Source: Lutispora saccharofermentans | GTDB lineage: Bacteria; Bacillota; Clostridia; Lutisporales; Lutisporaceae | NCBI RefSeq assembly: GCF_024363565.1 | Contig: NZ_JAJEKE010000017.1 | Span: 39,453-103,452, forward strand | Length of the DNA stretch: 64,000 nt | Direction: 5' to 3' | Shown: positions 44,359 through 53,133 of the stretch, one piece after another | Numbering within the stretch: the first letter of the stretch is position 1 | Layout of the letters: each line of letters opens with the position of its first letter | Translations under genes and position numbers: made by a program | Notes under the pieces: generated by a model | What the model was told of the DNA's origin: nothing | The model's input: only the letters and a program-made list of their open reading frames with translations | Database searches by the model: none

Positions 44359-45163
44359 TTCAAAATATTCAGCAGTATCTGAGGAACACAAAAAATTTTT
44401 GATGAATAACAAAAGAAAGAATTCGGCTATAGGGCTTTCAAGGTTCATCATCCTTATATTATTGTTTGCTCTTTGGGAAACAGCAGCATCTAAGGAATGG
44501 ATAGATCCCTTTATAATGAGTCAGCCAAGCAGAATAATAAAAACAATCGTTATAATGTCAAAAGACGGCTCATTGTTCATGCATACCGGAATCACAGTAT
44601 ATGAGACAATAATAGGTTTTGTATCGGGAACCGTAATTGGCACCTTAGTAGCCATAGCTCTTTGGTGGTCCGATTTTCTGGCAAAAGTGCTGGACCCGTA
44701 TCTGGTTGTATTAAACGCTCTTCCTAAAACTGCTCTTGGGCCCATCATATTAGTTTGGATCGGGGGTACTACAAAGTCAATAGTTGTCATGGCATTGCTC
44801 CTATCCATAGTTGTAACAATAATCAATGTTTTTACCGGCTTCAGCAGCTGTGACGAAGATAAAATAAAGCTTCTTAAAACTTTTGGTGCAAATAAGCGGC
44901 AAATACTCCGCAAGGTAGTTTTTCCGGCAGGCATACCGACTATAATTTCTACGCTAAAAATTAATGTGGGACTATCCCTTGTGGGAGTGATAGTAGGAGA
45001 GTTCCTCGTGTCCAAAGCAGGCTTAGGGCACTTGATCATATACGGAGGGCAAGTATTTAAAATGGATTTAGTCATGACCAGCGTTTTAATACTTGCTATT
45101 GTCGCAGCCATACTTTATCTCTCAGTTCTATGGATCGAAAAGAAAGTATTGAAAATGATGTGA
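44345..45163 (+). CDS. ABC transporter permease, SsuC-like
   Basis: 272 residues, six predicted helices from about residue 28. Contains the EAA loop motif (LLKTFGANKRQILRKVVFPAGIPTIISTL) and the family signature NALPKTALGPIILVWIGGTTKS. The ATG overlaps the ATPase 3' end by 14 bases; a second ATG two codons later is equally possible. Completes the importer with the lipoprotein and ATPase. The stop codon lies within a bidirectional terminator. Confidence 0.92.
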   Translation: MCMYDSKYSAVSEEHKKFLMNNKRKNSAIGLSRFIILILLFALWETAASKEWIDPFIMSQPSRIIKTIVIMSKDGSLFMHTGITVYETIIGFVSGTVIGTLVAIALWWSDFLAKVLDPYLVVLNALPKTALGPIILVWIGGTTKSIVVMALLLSIVVTIINVFTGFSSCDEDKIKLLKTFGANKRQILRKVVFPAGIPTIISTLKINVGLSLVGVIVGEFLVSKAGLGHLIIYGGQVFKMDLVMTSVLILAIVAAILYLSVLWIEKKVLKMM

Positions 45164-45183
45164 GTTATAACCTCACATCATTT
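45153..45183. terminator. Bidirectional terminator between SsuC-like and HAD genes
   Basis: AATGATGTGAG-TTATAAC-CTCACATCATT, an 11-bp perfect stem containing both convergent stop codons; T-rich downstream on the plus strand (TTGCTTTTTAA). Confidence 0.85.
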
Positions 45184-45819
45184 GCTTTTTAATATATATA
45201 TGAGCTCCAATATATCCTTAATCACATAATCAGGCTGGATGCTGCAATCTTGGTGCCCTGCCGCTTCACTCCAGCTTACAAATACGCTGTCTACTCCCGC
45301 ATTATATGCACATTTAATATCAAATTCACTGTCTCCGATCATCAGGGTTTCCCCTTTCTCAGCCCCTAGCCTGGTCAGGGCTTCCAATATCGGCTCCGGA
45401 TCAGGTTTATGCTTATTTGTATCTTCATAGGCCACCACATCCTCAAAATATTTGAGGAGATCAAATAATTCCAGGCCTCTTTTAGCTAAAACCTTGCGTT
45501 TTGAAGTCACAACTGCAGCTTTGCAGCTCAGCTTTGATACTTCCTCTAAAACCTTATCTACATCTCCGAAGACTTCAACCCTCTCATCGTGAATGCTCTC
45601 GTTATATTTTATGTAGGTATTGAACATTTCTTCAGACTTCTCTTCAGAAAACCGCTTTAACGTAATCATCAAAGGTTCTCCAAAATATTTCAAAATCTCA
45701 GAGTCCTCCAAATCTATATTCATATGCTCTTTCAGAGTATATTTAAAAGATTCAATAATAAGTTTATTAGTATTCAGCAATGTTCCGTCCAAGTCAAAAA
45801 GTACATATTTATATTTCAT
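45178..45819 (-). CDS. HAD-superfamily phosphatase, PpaX/Gph-like
   Basis: 213 residues from ATG 45819, chosen because MKYKYVLFDLDGTLLNT is the normal family N-terminus; the SD (AAGGAG) is further off than usual, and the open frame extends 40 codons upstream without homology. HAD motifs: DLDGT with nucleophile Asp, VVTSKR, KPDPEPILEAL with Lys, and IGDSEFDIKCA. The helical cap of class C1 lies at about 15-80. Hydrolyses a phosphate monoester or pyrophosphate. Single gene, divergent from the FtsW pair. Confidence 0.87.
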   Translation of the reverse strand: MKYKYVLFDLDGTLLNTNKLIIESFKYTLKEHMNIDLEDSEILKYFGEPLMITLKRFSEEKSEEMFNTYIKYNESIHDERVEVFGDVDKVLEEVSKLSCKAAVVTSKRKVLAKRGLELFDLLKYFEDVVAYEDTNKHKPDPEPILEALTRLGAEKGETLMIGDSEFDIKCAYNAGVDSVFVSWSEAAGHQDCSIQPDYVIKDILELIYILKSK

Positions 45820-45871
45820 TTGCTTAAGCTTCAGCTCCTTTCTACAATATTTTAGCATAGTTTGATGCTTA

Positions 45872-45900
45872 TTGTGATGAAATTTCTCATTTTGTATAAT
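45872..45900 (+). promoter_or_regulatory. Sigma-A promoter of the FtsW-PBP pair
   Basis: TTGTGA at 45872-45877, 17-base spacer, TATAAT at 45895-45900; the gene starts 28 bases later. Confidence 0.75.
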
Positions 45901-45928
45901 ATAATTACAAAAGAGGGAAGGTGTTATA

Positions 45929-47233
45929 ATGTTTGACATATTATCATGGTTTTATAGGTATATATTCATTTTTTTACTTGCTTGTTTTCTCTTAGTTAGC
46001 ATCTCAATATATTTTTATAATAAAAGAATGCTCCAGCCTTTTTTATCTGTAATAATTATTGTTACCGCAGCCTCTTCTTTTGCGCTTTTATCCATCTTGG
46101 GAGAAATTATTGACTACAAAGCAATATATATAGGCCTTATATTCTGTTTTCAATATATAATTACCAGAATATTGCTTATTAAGCTTTTGAAAATAAAAGA
46201 TATATTGTTATACGACATAGTAAATATGCTGTTGGCAATAGGCTTGGCAATGCTCTATAGATTAAGTCCGGATTATGCGGTAAGGCAGAGCCTTTTCACT
46301 ATATTAGGCGATACTACGTATTTCTTTTTGTTCTATCTGCTAAAAAGAATAGATATAAGAAAAGACTATTCCAAACAACTGGGATTTGTTATTCTGGCGA
46401 CATTAATAATAACACAATTTTGGGGCATATCTATTTCCGGTTCAAAAAATTGGGTAGAATTGCTTGGCTATAGATTCCAACCTTCTGAGTTCTTAAAAAT
46501 TCTATTTGTTATTTATATATCCACTATTCTTAGCAGGGGCTTAGACAAGAATGTTTTTTTATATTCAAGCTCCTCAATAGTTATAGCGGCATCATTCTTC
46601 GCCTTGCAGCGGGATTTAGGTTCTGCCCTTATATTCTCAGCCGTATATCTTATACTTTTGTTCGTCACTGATGACAAGATATATCCTACTTTATTGTCTG
46701 CCGCAGCAGCTTCTGTTATGGCCGTTATAAGCTTCTATACATTCAGCCATATTAAATCCAGAGTTGAGGCTTGGTTAAATCCCTGGAGATATGTCTCCGG
46801 CAAATCATATCAGGTTACCCAATCACTATTTGCTATAGCCGCCGGCGGGTTATTGGGTACGGGCTTGAACCTTGGAAATCCCAAGTTTATACCGGCAGTT
46901 CATACTGACTTCATTTTTTCTGCGATATGCGAAGAAACAGGCATAATCAGCGGTATTATAATGCTTTTGCTGTTATGTATGGCTACATTGATCGGCCTGA
47001 ACTTCAGTAAAAACTGCAAAGAGCCTATCAATAGGCTTATCTGCTTAGGACTTTCGTCGATGACCGGTATCCAAACCTTGATAATAGTATCCGGCGTTTT
47101 AAATATAATACCTATAACCGGTGTTACATTGCCCTTCGTCAGCTATGGAGGCAGTTCGCTGATATCTCAGACTATGAATATCGGTATTTTGTATTTTGTG
47201 AGTATGAATGAAAAAGGTGATAAGGATGAATGA
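45929..47233 (+). CDS. FtsW/RodA/SpoVE-family peptidoglycan glycosyltransferase
   Basis: 434 residues with about ten membrane helices. SEDS-family motifs: SGSKNWVELLGYRFQPSEFLKILFV (about 168-192), LQRDLGSALIFSAVYLILLF, AWLNPWRYVSGKSYQVTQSLFAIAAGGLLGTGLNLG and VTLPFVSYGGSSLISQ near the C-terminus. Polymerises lipid II. ATG after GAGGGAAGGTG. Overlaps the transpeptidase gene, so they form a SEDS-bPBP pair. The pair resembles the RodA-PbpA gene pairs of actinobacteria and some Clostridia, rather than mreBCD-linked RodA. Confidence 0.92.
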   Translation: MFDILSWFYRYIFIFLLACFLLVSISIYFYNKRMLQPFLSVIIIVTAASSFALLSILGEIIDYKAIYIGLIFCFQYIITRILLIKLLKIKDILLYDIVNMLLAIGLAMLYRLSPDYAVRQSLFTILGDTTYFFLFYLLKRIDIRKDYSKQLGFVILATLIITQFWGISISGSKNWVELLGYRFQPSEFLKILFVIYISTILSRGLDKNVFLYSSSSIVIAASFFALQRDLGSALIFSAVYLILLFVTDDKIYPTLLSAAAASVMAVISFYTFSHIKSRVEAWLNPWRYVSGKSYQVTQSLFAIAAGGLLGTGLNLGNPKFIPAVHTDFIFSAICEETGIISGIIMLLLLCMATLIGLNFSKNCKEPINRLICLGLSSMTGIQTLIIVSGVLNIIPITGVTLPFVSYGGSSLISQTMNIGILYFVSMNEKGDKDE

Positions 47234-48617
47234 TTATATAAAACGTCAAAACTTGGTTAAATGTTTTTTTATTATTTTTTTTATTGGAATCGTTGGATAT
47301 TTGTTGTTTTTTAACTTTTTTCAATCAAAATATATATATTCAAATTCTTATAATAAGAGATTAAGAAAGGAAAATTCAGATATTATCAGAGGGGATATCC
47401 AGGATAGAAGCGGAGTTGTTTTAGCGAGCAGCAAGATTCACAAAAATACTATGCAAAGAAATTATGCGTACGGCCGCAGCTTCTCGCATATAATAGGATA
47501 TTCTGCAAAAGCATTAGGCTCTACCGGCATTGAGGCCCTATACAATCAGGAATTAGCTTCTGCAAATGCTATAGAAACTTTAAAAGGAAAGGCCAAAGGA
47601 GAAAAGATAAAAGGCAATACAGTAAAACTGACCTTGGATAAAACGCTTCAAGTATATTCCTCAGATTTGCTGAAAGGGAAAAAAGGGGCCATAGCAGCTC
47701 TGAATCCAAAAACCGGTGAAATCCTGGCCCTTGTCAGTAAACCCGATTACAATCCTTCTAATGTTACAGAAAACTGGAATGATCTGATAGAAGATAAAAA
47801 CAGTCCGCTGCTGAACAGGGCTTTGGATGGACTATATCCGCCGGGATCAATATTTAAAGTGATAACCACCTCTTCTGCTTTAAATAATAACTATAAGGAT
47901 TTTGAAATAGACTGTTCAGGTAAAATAAATATTGAAGGATACGAAATAAAAGACAGCAATGACAAAGCTCATGGCCAAATTGATTTAAATAGAGCTTTCA
48001 CATTATCATGCAACTCCTATTTTGTTAGTCTGGGACTTGAATTAGGAAATAATAATTTATACAACGAGGCAATCAAATTCAAATTCAACAAAGGCATTCA
48101 AGGTGATATAAAATCCAAGACCAGCAGCTTCACCAAAAAGAATGATAATAAAGCTCTGGCCCAACAGTCCATCGGACAGGGGGATGTTCTGATAACCCCC
48201 ATCCATGCGGCGGCTATTGCAGCAATTATAGCTAATGATGGAGTGTTAGCACCTCCTTATATGGTTTCAGAAATAACTGATATGACCGGAAAGCCCATTA
48301 AAAGCTTCAAGCCTAAAGCAGGGGAGAAAATAATTAGCAAAGAAAACGCTGAGATTATTAAGAGCATGATGATCGATGTAGTAGAAACAGGGACAGGCAG
48401 AAATGCAAGGATCAGCGGTTCAAAAGCTGCAGGTAAAACAGGTACTGCAGAAAATCCTCAAGGCAAAGCACATTCTTGGTTTATCGGCTTTGCACCTGCC
48501 GAAGACCCCCAAATAGCGATTGCAGTAATTGTTGAAAATGGAGGGAGCGGCGGCAGCAATGCTGCTCCAATTGCAGGCAAGGTCATGAAAAAAGCCTTAT
48601 CTGTAATAGATCAATAA
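47226..48617 (+). CDS. Class B penicillin-binding protein (transpeptidase), PbpA-like
   Basis: 463 residues from ATG 47226 (AAAGGTGATAAGG upstream, overlapping the FtsW stop). One N-terminal membrane anchor (CFFIIFFIGIVGYLLFFNFF). Short non-catalytic domain (about 45-145; RGDIQDRSGVVLASS). Transpeptidase domain 155-460: SxxK with S208 in PPGSIFKV, SxN in LSCNSYF, KTGTAE near 410. It cross-links the strand made by its SEDS partner. The compact size resembles PbpA/PBP2-like enzymes without PASTA repeats. Confidence 0.93.
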   Translation: MNDYIKRQNLVKCFFIIFFIGIVGYLLFFNFFQSKYIYSNSYNKRLRKENSDIIRGDIQDRSGVVLASSKIHKNTMQRNYAYGRSFSHIIGYSAKALGSTGIEALYNQELASANAIETLKGKAKGEKIKGNTVKLTLDKTLQVYSSDLLKGKKGAIAALNPKTGEILALVSKPDYNPSNVTENWNDLIEDKNSPLLNRALDGLYPPGSIFKVITTSSALNNNYKDFEIDCSGKINIEGYEIKDSNDKAHGQIDLNRAFTLSCNSYFVSLGLELGNNNLYNEAIKFKFNKGIQGDIKSKTSSFTKKNDNKALAQQSIGQGDVLITPIHAAAIAAIIANDGVLAPPYMVSEITDMTGKPIKSFKPKAGEKIISKENAEIIKSMMIDVVETGTGRNARISGSKAAGKTGTAENPQGKAHSWFIGFAPAEDPQIAIAVIVENGGSGGSNAAPIAGKVMKKALSVIDQ

Positions 48618-48648
48618 AGGAAAGCCCTAGATCGGCTTTCCTTTATTA
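48615..48648. terminator. Bidirectional terminator between PBP and TRAP genes
   Basis: ATAAAGGAAAGCC-CTAGATC-GGCTTTCCTTTAT, 13-bp perfect stem followed by T-rich sequence. Confidence 0.88.
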
Positions 48649-50600
48649 TTATTTTTTATGTCCTCACCCTTCTTTGATTTTACCCTCTGAAGTGTGAATA
48701 TCACAGCGATAATTGCAATACCTATCATGTCGGTATATGCTCCCGGATCTATACAAAGAAGTCCTCCAATGAACAAAGCTATCCTAAATAATTTATTGAC
48801 CCATGTCAGGAAGTAGCCTTGCACTGCAACACCTACAGCAAACATGCCTATTAAGGAGGTAGCTAATATTTGAATTATTTCTATAGGCGTTGTGTTTATA
48901 AGCAACAATGCAGGATTCATTACAAATATATAAGGGATTATAAAAGCAGCAATAGCTAATTTGCTCGCATTTATTCCGGTCTTCAGCGGATCACTGCCTG
49001 CAATGGCTGAGCCTGCAAAAGCTGCCAAGGCAACAGGGGGCGTAACGTCTGCAATTATTCCAAAATAGAATGTGAACATATGAGCTGCCAAAGCAGGCAC
49101 CCCCAGCTTCATAATAGCGGGAGCCGCTATTGTTGAGGTAATAATGTAGTTTGCAGTAGTTGGTGCTCCCATACCCAGAATCAATGATGTTATCATAGTA
49201 AATATTAAAGTTAGGATCAGATTTCCGCCAGCCATGGTAACAAGTCCATTTCCAAGCTTTAAGCCTAGTCCTGTCAAAGTAACAGTACCAACGATTATAC
49301 CTGCCGAAGCACAGGCTATTGCAACCCCAAGCGCACTCTTTGCGCCTGCTTCCAGAGCTTCCATGAGCATCTTCAGATTCAGTCTGGTTTCCTTTCTTAC
49401 AGCTCCAGCCAGGACAGATATGATTATGCCATATAATGCTGCCTTAATAGGAGTAGCGCCATTCATGAGGAAGTAAACAATGGCTACTATAGGCAATAAT
49501 AAATATCCGCTTTGGAGCATAACTTTTTTAAATTTAGGCAGTTGATCAGCTTTCAATCCTCTAAGCCCTGTTTTTCTGGCTTCAAGGTCAACCATTATCC
49601 AAACCCCGGTAAAATATAATATTGCGGGTATAACAGCAGCTTTAGCTATTGTTATATAAGGAACACCTATAAATTCAACCATTAAAAATGCAGCAGCGCC
49701 CATTATAGGAGGCATGATCTGACCTCCTGTTGAAGCTGCCGCTTCAACAGCCCCGGCAAACTCAGGCTTATATCCCAAGCTTTTCATAAGAGGAATTGTA
49801 AAGCTGCCTGTACCAACAGTGTTGGCCACAGAGCTTCCTGAAATCGTCCCTGTCAAGGCACTGCTCAGAACAGACACCTTAGCCGGCCCGCCCACTGCTT
49901 TACCGGCAATAGAATTTGCCAAATCAATAAAGAACTTGCCTATACCGGTTTTATCCAGGAAGGAACCGAATAATATGAACAAAAATATAAATGTAGAAGA
50001 AACTCCGATAGGAATACCAAGAATACCCTCTGTAGTATAGTACATATGGCTTACTATCCTGGATAAGGAATAGCCTCTGTGGTTTAAGAAGCCTGGCATA
50101 TAAGGACCAAACTTAGCATAAAGCAGAAATGTTCCTGCTATTATCACTATTGGCAGCCCTACCACTCTTCTGGTAGCCTCAAGAACCAAAAGAATTGCCA
50201 GCGATGCAATCACAATATCAAGTGGTGTTTGCTCCCCGGCACGATAAATCAAAGCTTCATAATTGAAGCTTATATACAAGCCTACTATAGCACCTAATAT
50301 TGCCAGGCAGATATCCGACCAATGAATTTTATTTTTAGGCATGCTTGATTTGGCAGGATACAATAAGTACGCAAGGACCAATGCAAATGTAAGATGCACA
50401 GATCTCTGTATCTGGGCGGGCAAAACACCTCTAAATGCGGTATACAAGTGAAATAAGGAAAATAATATGGCTAAAACTGATATAAATCTTCCTGTAAACC
50501 CCGCAACCTTCCTATAAGCTGATTCTCTATCGTATTTTGCTATTATCTCATTAAAATCTATCTCTTTTACCTCTTCTTTTAGGTTCTTTTCTTCACTCAT
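48627..50600 (-). CDS. TRAP transporter fused permease (4TM + 12TM)
   Basis: 657 residues. The N-terminal four-helix (DctQ-like) part ends near residue 135, fused to the DctM-type part. Motifs: GSFLDKTGIGKFFIDLANSI, SSALTGTISGSSVANTVGTGSFTIPLMKSLGY and GAAVEAAASTGGQIMPPIMGAAAFLM-like stretch (about 265-310), and TPPVALAAFAGSAIAGSDPLKTG near 545. This is the form used with TAXI-type binding proteins. Uses sodium or proton gradients. ATG after AAGGAGG, overlapping the DUF1850 gene. Confidence 0.95.
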   Translation of the reverse strand: MSEEKNLKEEVKEIDFNEIIAKYDRESAYRKVAGFTGRFISVLAILFSLFHLYTAFRGVLPAQIQRSVHLTFALVLAYLLYPAKSSMPKNKIHWSDICLAILGAIVGLYISFNYEALIYRAGEQTPLDIVIASLAILLVLEATRRVVGLPIVIIAGTFLLYAKFGPYMPGFLNHRGYSLSRIVSHMYYTTEGILGIPIGVSSTFIFLFILFGSFLDKTGIGKFFIDLANSIAGKAVGGPAKVSVLSSALTGTISGSSVANTVGTGSFTIPLMKSLGYKPEFAGAVEAAASTGGQIMPPIMGAAAFLMVEFIGVPYITIAKAAVIPAILYFTGVWIMVDLEARKTGLRGLKADQLPKFKKVMLQSGYLLLPIVAIVYFLMNGATPIKAALYGIIISVLAGAVRKETRLNLKMLMEALEAGAKSALGVAIACASAGIIVGTVTLTGLGLKLGNGLVTMAGGNLILTLIFTMITSLILGMGAPTTANYIITSTIAAPAIMKLGVPALAAHMFTFYFGIIADVTPPVALAAFAGSAIAGSDPLKTGINASKLAIAAFIIPYIFVMNPALLLINTTPIEIIQILATSLIGMFAVGVAVQGYFLTWVNKLFRIALFIGGLLCIDPGAYTDMIGIAIIAVIFTLQRVKSKKGEDIKNNNKGKPI

Positions 50601-51093
50601 GATATAACCTCCTTAAGAGTGCATACAGTGATACCTTTTTTATTTTAAAAATTGCTGATTTCCCAGGTTCTACAAAATTAGATAAATAATATGTCTTATC
50701 ATTTATGGTTAAACTATGATTTGCAACGGTACCAACGAACATAGAAAATGAGTCCATCTTTATATCTAAATTATCGATCTGCACCATCCCATCGACTAAG
50801 ACAGGCTTTTGTTTGTAATCCTCAAAATCAGGCATACCTGCACCATAGGCATAAAAAGTTGTTTTATAAACAACAAAATGATCATCCTCAATCCTGTAAT
50901 ACTCATTTACAGGCATTCTATTTACTGAGTGAATGAAGCTGGTATAAAACTCCTTATTGCCAATCATTCTATCATTAAAAACAATCCTGCCTGTTTCTGC
51001 GTCAGTAATAGTAAACATACTGAACAAAGGCACAAAAAATACTGTCGCGATTACTGCAGCTGCAATAATAAATACGATTTTCTTAGCTTTCAT
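50593..51093 (-). CDS. DUF1850 TRAP-associated protein
   Basis: 166 residues, one N-terminal helix (IVFIIAAAVIATVFFVPLFSMF) then an extracytoplasmic beta domain with FTISYTHSVNR-like segment seen here as YTSFIHSVNRMPVNEYYRIEDD and VYKTTFYAYGAGMPDFED, diagnostic for DUF1850. These proteins accompany fused TRAP permeases of the TAXI type. Function unknown, probably a small transporter subunit. Overlaps the permease start by 8 bases. Confidence 0.88.
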   Translation of the reverse strand: MKAKKIVFIIAAAVIATVFFVPLFSMFTITDAETGRIVFNDRMIGNKEFYTSFIHSVNRMPVNEYYRIEDDHFVVYKTTFYAYGAGMPDFEDYKQKPVLVDGMVQIDNLDIKMDSFSMFVGTVANHSLTINDKTYYLSNFVEPGKSAIFKIKKVSLYALLRRLYHE

Positions 51094-51100
51094 CTGAAAA

Positions 51101-51126
51101 TACCGGACCGGAATTTCCGGTCCGGT
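51101..51126 (-). promoter_or_regulatory. Perfect GC-rich hairpin after the TAXI binding-protein gene
   Basis: TACCGGACCGGAA-TTTCCGGTCCGGT, a self-complementary 12-13-bp stem in the 45 bases between the TAXI gene and the DUF1850 gene. No T-run on either side, so an intercistronic stabiliser/attenuator rather than a simple terminator is likely. Confidence 0.75.
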
Positions 51127-51138
51127 TATCCTCCGTGA

Positions 51139-52095
51139 TTATTTAATTAAGCCTTTTTCTTTGAAGAATTTTTCAGCACCGGGATGGAATGGAATAGAGA
51201 TACCATTAACAGCCTTTTCCAAAACTAATTCCTGGCCTTTTGCATGAGCTTGAGCCAGCTCAGGCTGGTTTTCAAATAATGCCTTTGTAATATTGTATAT
51301 TACCTCTTCTGATGCCTGTGAGTTAGTAGCTAATGTAGCCATAACTGCAACAGTTTTAACATCAGAATCCTGCCCATTATATGTGCCTGCCGGAATAGTA
51401 TACTCTACGAAGAATGGATATTTTTCAGTCAGGCTCTTTATAGCTGCATCGGATAGTGAAACCAATGAAATCTTATTCTGTGCTCCGATGTCCTGTATTG
51501 CAGCATTCGGAATACCAGATGTTACAAAGAAGCTTTCTATATGCTTGTCCTTGAAAGCATCTGCAGATTCAGAGAAAGATAAATAGCTAACATTCATATC
51601 ATTATAAGTAAGTCCGGTAGCATCCAGTATCTGTCTTGCGTTTGCTTCAACTCCGCTGCCCGGAGCTCCGACAGAAACCTTCTTGCCTTTTAAATCATCC
51701 ACTTTAGTTATGCCGCTGTCAACAGAAGCAACAATCTGAATGATTTCAGGGTATAATGTAGCTATTCCTCTTAAACTTTCAATTTTACCGTCTTTAAATG
51801 CTTCTACTCCATTATAGGCGTAATCTAGCATATCGTTTTGAAGAATTGCCAATTCTGCTTCATTTTTGCCAAGAAGCTTGCAATTTTCAACAGATGCACC
51901 AGTTGCCTGAGCGGTAACGTTCATGTTTTCAATCTTTGAATTGAAAATCTGAGCCATTGCGCCGCCATAGGGATAATAAGTACCGGAAGTTCCTCCTGTA
52001 GCTAAGATCATATTTACTTTTGCAGGTGCGCAAGCAGTAAATACTACAGCGAACATGAGCATTAATGCTAATACTATTGCGATTTTCCTTTTCAT
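51139..52095 (-). CDS. TAXI-family TRAP transporter solute-binding lipoprotein
   Basis: 318 residues from ATG 52095 (AGGAGGGG upstream; the frame is open for 27 codons further). Lipoprotein signal ends AVVFTAC. Mature protein: MILATGGTSGTYYPYGGAMAQIFN (TAXI signature), TAQATGASVENCKLL, KKVSVGAPGSGVEANARQILDATGLTYNDM and VTSGIPNAAIQDIG. Ligands of characterised TAXI proteins include glutamate/glutamine; the neighbouring GlnK/GlnL-like two-component system is compatible with this. First gene of the TRAP operon. Confidence 0.94.
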   Translation of the reverse strand: MKRKIAIVLALMLMFAVVFTACAPAKVNMILATGGTSGTYYPYGGAMAQIFNSKIENMNVTAQATGASVENCKLLGKNEAELAILQNDMLDYAYNGVEAFKDGKIESLRGIATLYPEIIQIVASVDSGITKVDDLKGKKVSVGAPGSGVEANARQILDATGLTYNDMNVSYLSFSESADAFKDKHIESFFVTSGIPNAAIQDIGAQNKISLVSLSDAAIKSLTEKYPFFVEYTIPAGTYNGQDSDVKTVAVMATLATNSQASEEVIYNITKALFENQPELAQAHAKGQELVLEKAVNGISIPFHPGAEKFFKEKGLIK

Positions 52096-52125
52096 AAAAC
52101 CCCTCCTAATAAATTTAATAGGTCT

Positions 52126-52146
52126 GCAATATAATTGTAATATTGC
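52126..52146 (-). promoter_or_regulatory. Inverted repeat upstream of the TRAP operon
   Basis: GCAATAT-AATTGTA-ATATTGC, 7-bp perfect arms, about 30 bases before the TAXI start. Candidate site for the response regulator encoded just upstream. A promoter could not be placed with confidence. Confidence 0.4.
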
Positions 52147-52225
52147 TGTAACACAAAATAACAAAAAAAAACTCAAACCAACGTCATTGTTAGAAAATTA
52201 GGAAACTTTACACATATTAAAAGGT

Positions 52226-53128
52226 TTAAAAGGGGTTTTCATATTCTTCTATCATCACAAGCAATCTTCTTATAAAGGTTTTCACATTGATTTTACCGCC
52301 TGTTTTGCTTTTACCTCTAATATAGTCCATCTCACTCTTTATCTCTATGTAGTCAAATAAAGAAGAACTGTAGAGCATAAATTTTTCATTTGCAAAATCT
52401 TCAATGCCTAAAGTAGCAATATTTTTCATAGCTTTCCCTACTGCTCTTCTAATCCTCATTTCTACTGTTTTACTTTCTATGCTCAAGTTTTCAGAACTGA
52501 AGGAAGGACTTTCATGAACAAGTCTAAACAAATCCGGAAGCTGCATCTCTTCCAGTGCATAATTCAAAGCCTTGTCTTTAATGAGAACGGAACAAATTTT
52601 AACGATATCCTTGCTGCCAAGCTCGCCTATAATTCCTATATCAGATAAAATCTGATTGAGAAACTTTTTATTCTTATCCATACTGGTATATTCACTTGCA
52701 GTATCATCCTTCTTGAGCTGCAAAGCTGCCGACTCAATTGTTTGAAATGTTCTGCGCAAGGTTAAATATTCTTTGACCTTTTTTATTACATTTACTACCT
52801 CTATCACATTAATAGGTTTATTAATAAAAAATTCTATGCCGTTTTCATAGGCTTTTCCGATAATATCCTTAGAACTTACTTGAGACAGCATAATAAAAAC
52901 ACTCTTAATATCCAAGGATTTTGTCTTTTTTACTACCGCTATGCCGTCTTTCATCGGCAAAAGCAAGTCAATAATTACTATATCGGGTCTATGGGTTACT
53001 ACCAGTTCTTCACCTCTAACTCCATTTTCAGCTTCAGCCAAAACTTCACCCAGATCATACTGCTCTATTATTCTTGTAAGTACACTTCTTACGCTTCTAT
53101 CATCATCTACAACAATAAAGCTATGCAT
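52226..53128 (-). CDS. Response regulator with YcbB (GlnL-type) DNA-binding domain
   Basis: 300 residues. Receiver 1-120 with DDD at 8-10, phospho-acceptor D54 in IVIIDLLLPMKDG, and lysine in FFINKPINV. C-terminal region 155-295, with FLNQILSDIGIIGELGSKDIVKIC, VEMRIRRAVGKAMKNIATLGIEDF and SEMDYIRG, matches the YcbB domain of Bacillus GlnL. Overlap/spacing: 5 bases after the kinase gene. Likely activates the TAXI-TRAP operon. Confidence 0.9.
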   Translation of the reverse strand: MHSFIVVDDDRSVRSVLTRIIEQYDLGEVLAEAENGVRGEELVVTHRPDIVIIDLLLPMKDGIAVVKKTKSLDIKSVFIMLSQVSSKDIIGKAYENGIEFFINKPINVIEVVNVIKKVKEYLTLRRTFQTIESAALQLKKDDTASEYTSMDKNKKFLNQILSDIGIIGELGSKDIVKICSVLIKDKALNYALEEMQLPDLFRLVHESPSFSSENLSIESKTVEMRIRRAVGKAMKNIATLGIEDFANEKFMLYSSSLFDYIEIKSEMDYIRGKSKTGGKINVKTFIRRLLVMIEEYENPF

Positions 53129-53133
53129 TGAAA

